Assembly: GCA_903887655.1 (NCBI GenBank)
Contig: CAISQQ010000445.1
Span: 1-9,354, forward strand
Source: an uncultured Burkholderiales bacterium
GTDB lineage: Bacteria; Pseudomonadota; Gammaproteobacteria; Burkholderiales; Burkholderiaceae_C
DNA: 9,354 nt
Direction: 5' to 3'
Shown here: positions 5,734-9,354 of the stretch, one piece after another
How the letters are laid out: each line of letters begins with the position of its first letter
How positions within the stretch are numbered: the first letter of the stretch is position 1
The notes under the pieces: generated by a model
The model's input: the letters and a program-made list of their open reading frames with translations, nothing else
Database searches by the model: none
What the model was told of the DNA's origin: nothing
Program-made: the position numbers and the translations under genes

Positions 5734-7089
5734 TCAGGCCTTGGGCTTGGATTTGAGTTTGGGTTTGGTTTTAACAGCCGTCTTCAAAACCGGCTTTGTC
5801 GCTGACTTGGCAGACCCTTTGGCGGCACTGGAACGCGCCGCTTTCAAGTTGCCTGCAATGCGCATGCGCAGCGCGTTGAGTTTGATGAACCCCCCCGCGT
5901 CGGCTTGGTTGTAAGCGCCGCCATCGTCGTCAAAGGTCGAGATGCGCGAGTCAAACAAGCTGTCGGTTTTGCTCTCGCGGCCCACACACATGATGGTGCC
6001 TTTGTAGAGTTTGAGGCGCACGAGTCCGTTGGCGCTGGCTTGCGAGGCGTCGATCAAGCCTTGCAGCAGTTCACGCTCGGGGCTGAACCAGTAGCCGTTA
6101 TAAACGAGCCTGGCGTAACGCGGCATCAAGTCTTCTTTCAAAGCCAAGACTTCGCGGTCCAAGGTGATGGATTCGATGGCGCGGTGAGCGCTGAGCAAAA
6201 TCGTGCCCCCAGGGGTTTCATAGCAGCCGCGGCTTTTCATGCCCACGTAGCGGTTCTCCACTTTGTCCAAGCGTCCAATGCCGTGCTTGCCACCAATGGT
6301 GTTGAGCTGGGTGAGGACTTGGGCCGGGCTCATCTTCACCCCGTCGATGGCCACCACATCGCCTTTGACAAAGGTGAGTTCAATGACCTGGGGCTTGTTG
6401 GGGGCTTTCTCTGGGCTGCGGGTGAGGCGCCACATGCTCTCTTCGGGCGCGAAATTGGGGTCCTCCAAAATCCCACCCTCATAACTGATGTGCAGCAAAT
6501 TGGCATCCATGGAGTAGGGCGCGCCGCCTTTTCTTTTCTTGAAATCCACCGGGATGCCGTGTTGATCGGCATAGGCGAGGAGCTTTTCGCGAGATAGCAA
6601 GTCCCACTCCCGCCAAGGGGCAATCACTTTGACATTGGGCATCAGGGCATAGGCACCGAGCTCAAAGCGAACTTGGTCGTTGCCTTTGCCTGTCGCCCCG
6701 TGGCTGATGGCGTCGGCATGGGTTTTTTGCGCAATTTCCACCAGCCGCTTGGCAATCAAGGGGCGAGCAATGGAGGTGCCCAGCAAGTACTCCCCTTCGT
6801 ACAAAGCATTGGCCCTGAACATGGGGAACACAAAGTCGCGCACAAACTCTTCGCGCAAATCTTCAATGAAGATGTTCTTGGGGTCGATCCCCATTTTGAT
6901 GGCCTTGGCCCTGGCCGGTTCAATCTCTTCGCCTTGACCAATGTCGGCCGTGAAGGTCACGACTTCGCAGTGGTAAGCGTCTTGCAGCCACTTCAAAATG
7001 ATGGAGGTGTCGAGTCCACCTGAATAGGCCAAGACGACGCGTTTGGGGCCTTGCTCAGGGAGGGTTTTGGGGGCAGCAGTTTTAGTCAT
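5734..7089 (-). CDS. argG: Argininosuccinate synthase ArgG with Lys-rich C-terminal tail
   Basis: Cytoplasmic enzyme of arginine synthesis: citrulline + aspartate + ATP give argininosuccinate + AMP + PPi. It is 451 residues from the ATG at 7087-7089. Both family signatures are present: the PP-loop AYSGGLDTS (21-29) and GATGKGNDQVRF (131-142). Also visible are EGEYLLGTSIARPLIAKRL (98-116), SMDANLLHISYEG (193-205) and GCYETPGGT (288-296). It belongs to the short (~400-residue) subfamily, not the E. coli ~445-residue type. The conserved protein effectively ends at FIKLNALRMRIAGN (401-414). Residues 415-451 form an added basic tail with 11 Lys and 1 Arg, ending in K-x dipeptides. The frame stays open upstream as far as 7257, but those residues (including a hydrophobic MAFCFILLLFV just before M1) look non-native. 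The chosen ATG has no Shine-Dalgarno sequence, so the start is likely but not certain. Confidence 0.95.
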   Translation of the reverse strand: MTKTAAPKTLPEQGPKRVVLAYSGGLDTSIILKWLQDAYHCEVVTFTADIGQGEEIEPARAKAIKMGIDPKNIFIEDLREEFVRDFVFPMFRANALYEGEYLLGTSIARPLIAKRLVEIAQKTHADAISHGATGKGNDQVRFELGAYALMPNVKVIAPWREWDLLSREKLLAYADQHGIPVDFKKRKGGAPYSMDANLLHISYEGGILEDPNFAPEESMWRLTRSPEKAPNKPQVIELTFVKGDVVAIDGVKMSPAQVLTQLNTIGGKHGIGRLDKVENRYVGMKSRGCYETPGGTILLSAHRAIESITLDREVLALKEDLMPRYARLVYNGYWFSPERELLQGLIDASQASANGLVRLKLYKGTIMCVGRESKTDSLFDSRISTFDDDGGAYNQADAGGFIKLNALRMRIAGNLKAARSSAAKGSAKSATKPVLKTAVKTKPKLKSKPKA

Positions 7090-7323
7090 GACAAAGAGGA
7101 GAAGGATGAAACAAAAGGCCATGGTTTCATCAGGAAAAGTGCACACACAAGGGTCTGCTTCCTTCAAAACCACGAACATCAAGGGCCAATAGCGTGTGAG
7201 CGGCGTCAAGCCCTCCCCCAGGCGTTGGGGCTCAGCCCCAGGACTGAGGGTGGACAAGACGGGATTCTTGGAGCGCTCTCGTGCCTTGAAGAGGCTGATT
7301 TTAGCGGATTGTGCTCGGGCTTA
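7090..7323 (-). promoter_or_regulatory. argG upstream region with candidate promoter
   Basis: Between argG and the terminator-like hairpin of the glycine-zipper gene there is no independent gene. On the minus strand a -10-like TAAAAT lies at 7298-7303, with a weak -35-like TTTAAG at 7320-7325 (16-bp spacer). This would give an argG leader of roughly 200 nt. A near-perfect self-complementary stretch, TGGGGCT-C-AGCCCCA, lies at 7226-7240. No ArgR-type box was recognised. The promoter is an eye-based guess. Confidence 0.35.
7105..7131 (-). promoter_or_regulatory. Hairpin just before the argG start codon
   Basis: GATGAAAC (7105-7112) and GTTTCATC (7124-7131) are perfect 8-bp inverted arms with an 11-base loop. 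The hairpin is 15 bases upstream of the argG ATG on the transcribed strand. The interval between hairpin and ATG is pyrimidine-rich and has no Shine-Dalgarno sequence. It might influence argG translation, but chance cannot be excluded. Confidence 0.35.
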
Positions 7324-7343
7324 AAGCCCGCTTGAGGCGGGGC
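7324..7343 (-). terminator. Terminator-like hairpin after the glycine-zipper gene
   Basis: Read on the minus strand, CCCGC (7331-7327 complement side) and GCGGG form a stem around CTCAA, followed by CTTTAA. The structure lies about 30 bp past the stop codon of the glycine-zipper gene, which is the right place for an intrinsic terminator, although the T-run is short. It overlaps an alternative hairpin, CGGGCTT-A-AAGCCCG (7316-7330), so the RNA could fold in two mutually exclusive ways. Confidence 0.5.
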
Positions 7344-7374
7344 CGCTCAGAGGCTTGGCAAATGCGCAATGGAC

Positions 7375-8070
7375 TCAATTGTTGAGCGGGACGGGCGCAC
7401 TGAGGGCGCCAGGTGGTGTTGGGTAGGACTGGGGGGCGGAGTTGGCAGGGGGCACCGTGCTCGAGCCTGGGCCATAAGGCGTCGATGGTGGGGGTGGGTT
7501 GGTCGCATTGCCATAGGGGCTTGGCGTGGCGGGGTAGACCGCTTGGGGGCTGCCCGAATAGGAGACCGCGGGGGCCAGTGGGGTGATTTGCAGCTGAACC
7601 ACGGGGCCCGGGTTGGTGGGCATGATGGCGCTGTACTGCTTGCCCGCGAACTCATACACCACGTTGTAGCCGGTGATTCGGCTTTCATAGACCATTTGTT
7701 GGGTGCAGCGCTGAACGTTGCGCAGCTGTGGGTTGGGGTTGCCCTCGATTTTGTCGCCCATGATGGCCCCGCCAATGATCCCCAACATGGTGGCTGCCGC
7801 GCGGCCGTCGCCGCGACCCACGGTGTTGCCAATGGCGCCCCCGGCGATCGCGCCCATGGCAGCCCCAGCGCCAGACTTCTCCCCATTGACCACCACTTGC
7901 TCCTCCGAGCAAACGCGCTTGGGCACGGAGAATTGCTGCACAACGGGGGTGGAGGAGACAACGCGCGCGCTCTCCTGAGCCCAAGACTCGGTGGTGGTGA
8001 GGAGCGTGAGCGTTGACAAGGTCAAGACAACCAAGCCCAGGGGCTGGTGGTGAACAGTGGTTGGGGTCAT
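7375..8070 (-). CDS. Secreted glycine-zipper (2TM, Rick_17kDa/SlyB-like) protein with Pro-rich tail
   Basis: This 231-residue cell-envelope protein has no known specific function. An N-terminal signal peptide with hydrophobic core LGLVVLTLSTLTLL (11-24) is probably cut after SWA (29-31); its n-region carries only histidines (TVHHQP) instead of Lys/Arg. There is no lipobox cysteine at the cleavage site. The mature part has a glycine zipper at 67-108, with two small-residue hydrophobic helices (GAGAAMGAIAGGAIG, then TMLGIIGGAIMG) separated by NTVGRGDGRAA. This is typical of PF05433-like 2TM proteins that insert in or span membranes. A conserved-looking domain follows (RNVQRCTQQMVYESRITGYN, 117-136), then a Pro/Ser/Tyr/Ala-rich tail (about 165-231), likely disordered. 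Two cysteines, C54 and C122, flank the zipper and could form a disulfide in the periplasm. GGAGA lies 7 bp before the ATG. It stands alone between argG and the ArsC-like gene. Confidence 0.82.
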   Translation of the reverse strand: MTPTTVHHQPLGLVVLTLSTLTLLTTTESWAQESARVVSSTPVVQQFSVPKRVCSEEQVVVNGEKSGAGAAMGAIAGGAIGNTVGRGDGRAAATMLGIIGGAIMGDKIEGNPNPQLRNVQRCTQQMVYESRITGYNVVYEFAGKQYSAIMPTNPGPVVQLQITPLAPAVSYSGSPQAVYPATPSPYGNATNPPPPSTPYGPGSSTVPPANSAPQSYPTPPGALSAPVPLNN

Positions 8071-8233
8071 GTCGGGGTCTCCATCAAACAGATAATTATT
8101 TTAGGCTCGAGAGGTGAAGGTCTTGTTTGGGTGGTGTAAAACTTTGTGAACGCTCCAATCGGCCTTCAAAGCGAGAGCACCACCAGAGTGACACGGGCGG
8201 CAAAGCCGCCAACACCCCAAGCCCCCTTCAGTC
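8071..8233 (-). promoter_or_regulatory. Intergenic region upstream of the glycine-zipper gene
   Basis: Non-coding on both strands as far as I can judge. On the minus strand a -10-like TAAAAT (8098-8103) within the AT-rich stretch TAAAATAATTATC is the likely promoter core of the glycine-zipper gene; no good -35 was found. GGCGGC (8196-8201) and GCCGCC (8205-8210) form a stem with a three-base loop, 23 bp past the stop of the ArsC-like gene. This stem may mark the 3' end of that transcript, although it has no T-run. Confidence 0.4.
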
Positions 8234-8599
8234 TCATTGCTTAACGCTTGACCAGGCCTCGGGGTTGACGCCCAGTGTGAGTTGATCCTTGTCGAATTCA
8301 ATGACGGGTCGTTTGATCAAGGACGGGTGCAAGGCCATGGCCTGGATGGCTGAGGTGGCGTTGGTGACCAAGACTTTTTCCTCTTCTGCGAGCGAGCGCC
8401 AGGTGGTGCCTTTGCGGTTGAGCACATTCTCCCAGCCGAAATGCTGGACCCAGGCTTTCAAGCGGCCTAGAGGGACGCCAGCTTTTTTAAAATCATGGAA
8501 GGCGTACTCGATCGAGTGCTCCTGCAGCCATGCTCGGGCTTTTTTGACCGACTGGCAATTGGGAATGCCGTAGACGGTGACGGGGGTTGGATGAACCAT
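8234..8599 (-). CDS. ArsC/Spx-family (YffB-like) thioredoxin-fold protein
   Basis: A 121-residue protein of the arsenate reductase (ArsC)/Spx/YffB family. The N-terminus TVYGIPNCQSVKKARAWL (8-25) carries the family's active-site cysteine C15 in a C-x-x-S arrangement, as in YffB-like proteins (NCDTIKKA), without a second CXXC cysteine. Other family landmarks are FHDFKKAGV (34-42), NRKGTTWRSL (61-70) and the LIKRPVIEF segment (94-102), where R97 corresponds to a conserved ArsC arginine. The fold is secure. The activity is not: many members are of unknown function and arsenate reduction should not be assumed, as no ars genes are nearby. The start at 8597-8599 is fixed by AAGGAG (8605-8610) five bases upstream; an in-frame ATG at 8641 would overlap the upstream gene. 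It follows the acyl-CoA ligase gene by 23 bp and is probably in its operon. Confidence 0.85.
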   Translation of the reverse strand: MVHPTPVTVYGIPNCQSVKKARAWLQEHSIEYAFHDFKKAGVPLGRLKAWVQHFGWENVLNRKGTTWRSLAEEEKVLVTNATSAIQAMALHPSLIKRPVIEFDKDQLTLGVNPEAWSSVKQ

Positions 8600-8604
8600 G
8601 GGGA

Positions 8605-8610
8605 CTCCTT
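8605..8610 (-). promoter_or_regulatory. Ribosome binding site of the ArsC-like gene
   Basis: AAGGAG on the minus strand, five bases before the ATG at 8597-8599. It is the strongest Shine-Dalgarno sequence on the minus strand here. It decides between this ATG and an in-frame ATG 42 bp upstream that overlaps the ligase gene. Confidence 0.8.
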
Positions 8611-8622
8611 TGGTGGACAAGG

Positions 8623-9354
8623 TCAAGGGGGTGCTCGCCATCCACCCAAATCGGTGGCTTGGCCCAGCAAAGTAGGATCGTTTCTGAGCACGGATTTTGC
8701 CACCTTGTGGGTGGGTGTGTAGGGAATTTCTTCAACAAAGACGACATAGCGTGGCACCTTGCTGGAGGCCAATCGCTCGCGGCACCATTGGGCCACCGCT
8801 TGGGCGCTCAACTGCTCATGGGCTTTGCGCACGACCACGGCCATGATGTCGTCTTCGCCGAGTTCAGCGGGCACGGCAATCACTGCCACATCGGCAACAT
8901 GGGGGTGCTGTGCAATCACGCGGTCGAGTTCCGCGCCGGAGATGTTTTCGCCGCGTCGACGAATGATGTCGTTTTTTCTCGATACGAAGGTGTAGTAGCC
9001 GTCTTCATCCACACTCACCAAGTCCCCCGTTTTGAACCAGCCGTCAACAAATTGTTGCGCAGTTTGCACCGGATCTCTGAAGTAGCCTTGCATGATGATG
9101 GGGGTCTTGACCCACATTTCTCCGACTTGGTGGGGTCCGACTTCCTCTCCCGATGCATTGACCACTTTGCAACGGGCCCATTCAAGACGGGCATCTGGGT
9201 GTTTGCCCGCAGGCCCCATGGTGCCGGGTTTTTGAAGGCCAGTGAACGGACTGCAGGTGACGCCTGGGATCTCGGTCATGCCGTAGCCGCTCACCAAATG
9301 CGGGATGTGAAACTCATCTTTAAATGCGGTCCAAGCGGTATGGCGCACGCCATA
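8623..9354 (-). CDS. Acyl-CoA synthetase / AMP-dependent ligase (partial, C-terminal part)
   Basis: The last 243 residues of an adenylate-forming enzyme that activates a carboxylic acid with ATP and joins it to CoA. The N-terminal part lies beyond the right edge; whole proteins of this kind are about 500-560 residues. Core motifs, in visible-residue numbering: SGYGMTE (22-28, motif A5), GWFKTGD (105-111, A7), SRKNDIIRRRGENISGAELD (125-144, A8, including the hinge to the mobile C-terminal domain) and the A10 region PYTPTHKVAK (211-220), where K217 is the expected catalytic lysine. A10 normally reads G before this lysine; here it is H. The RRGENIS stretch resembles carnitine-CoA ligase-like (CaiC-type) enzymes, but the substrate cannot be deduced from this half. 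The ArsC-like gene starts 23 bp downstream. Like the acyl-CoA dehydrogenase in this window it handles acyl-CoAs, but the two are on opposite strands and 3.4 kb apart. Confidence 0.92.
   Translation of the reverse strand, partial: YGVRHTAWTAFKDEFHIPHLVSGYGMTEIPGVTCSPFTGLQKPGTMGPAGKHPDARLEWARCKVVNASGEEVGPHQVGEMWVKTPIIMQGYFRDPVQTAQQFVDGWFKTGDLVSVDEDGYYTFVSRKNDIIRRRGENISGAELDRVIAQHPHVADVAVIAVPAELGEDDIMAVVVRKAHEQLSAQAVAQWCRERLASSKVPRYVVFVEEIPYTPTHKVAKSVLRNDPTLLGQATDLGGWRAPP

Noticed and set aside
5905..6597. Plus-strand open frame (230 codons) opposite argG
   Set aside because: Antisense to highly conserved ArgG sequence; its composition is typical of a reverse-complement shadow.
7347..7961. Alternative minus-strand and plus-strand frames over the glycine-zipper gene
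   Set aside because: The 231-residue frame has a signal peptide, a glycine zipper and a ribosome binding site; the others give only Pro/Ser/Arg- or Gly/Arg-rich low-complexity translations.
8234..8599. Naming the small protein arsenate reductase
   Set aside because: It has the ArsC/YffB fold and active-site Cys, but no arsenic-resistance genes are nearby and YffB-like members mostly lack proven arsenate reductase activity.
1..9354. Mobile element, prophage or defence island
   Set aside because: No transposase, integrase, terminal repeats, tRNA junction or defence-type domain is visible; every confident gene belongs to common metabolism, transport or envelope families.

Overview
The window looks like ordinary chromosomal DNA from a GC-rich betaproteobacterium. 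Order Burkholderiales, and probably family Comamonadaceae, is my best guess. The guess rests on protein similarity recalled from memory: an etfB-etfA-acyl-CoA dehydrogenase cluster, an ArgG of the short Bacillus-like subfamily, a DUF1255/PpnP protein and an ArsC/YffB-like protein. No taxonomic search could be run. I see no phage, IS element, tRNA, rRNA or CRISPR array.

Layout, left to right. (1) 1-1237, minus strand: the end of a molybdate ABC transporter operon, permease modB then ATPase modC. The two overlap by 4 bp, modC runs off the left edge, and no modA lies upstream of modB. (2) About 1238-1519: a divergent intergenic region. (3) 1520-5193, plus strand: etfB, etfA and a 598-residue acyl-CoA dehydrogenase of the extended, DmdC-like type. 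Together these form an electron-transfer module: the dehydrogenase oxidises an acyl-CoA and ETF carries the electrons to ETF:quinone oxidoreductase, which is not in the window. (4) 5216-9354, minus strand, running right to left: the C-terminal half of an acyl-CoA ligase, a small ArsC/Spx-fold protein, a secreted glycine-zipper protein, argG (argininosuccinate synthase) and ppnP (nucleoside phosphorylase). The ligase and the ArsC-like gene are 23 bp apart and probably co-transcribed. The others are separated by wider gaps and look independent.

The most unusual part is 5537-5850, between ppnP and the end of argG. It holds a 7-bp palindrome, a perfect 12-bp inverted repeat, a run of nine 8-bp tandem units (ATTGAGCG, then TTTGAGCG, then TTTGGGCG) that begins inside the right arm of that inverted repeat, and then the argG 3' end. 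The argG 3' end encodes a Lys-rich tail that appears to be absent from typical ArgG, and its last part is itself built from degenerate TTGRGY hexamers. This suggests local repeat growth that may have shaped the protein's C-terminus. No convincing new multi-gene system is visible; most of the window is housekeeping metabolism.
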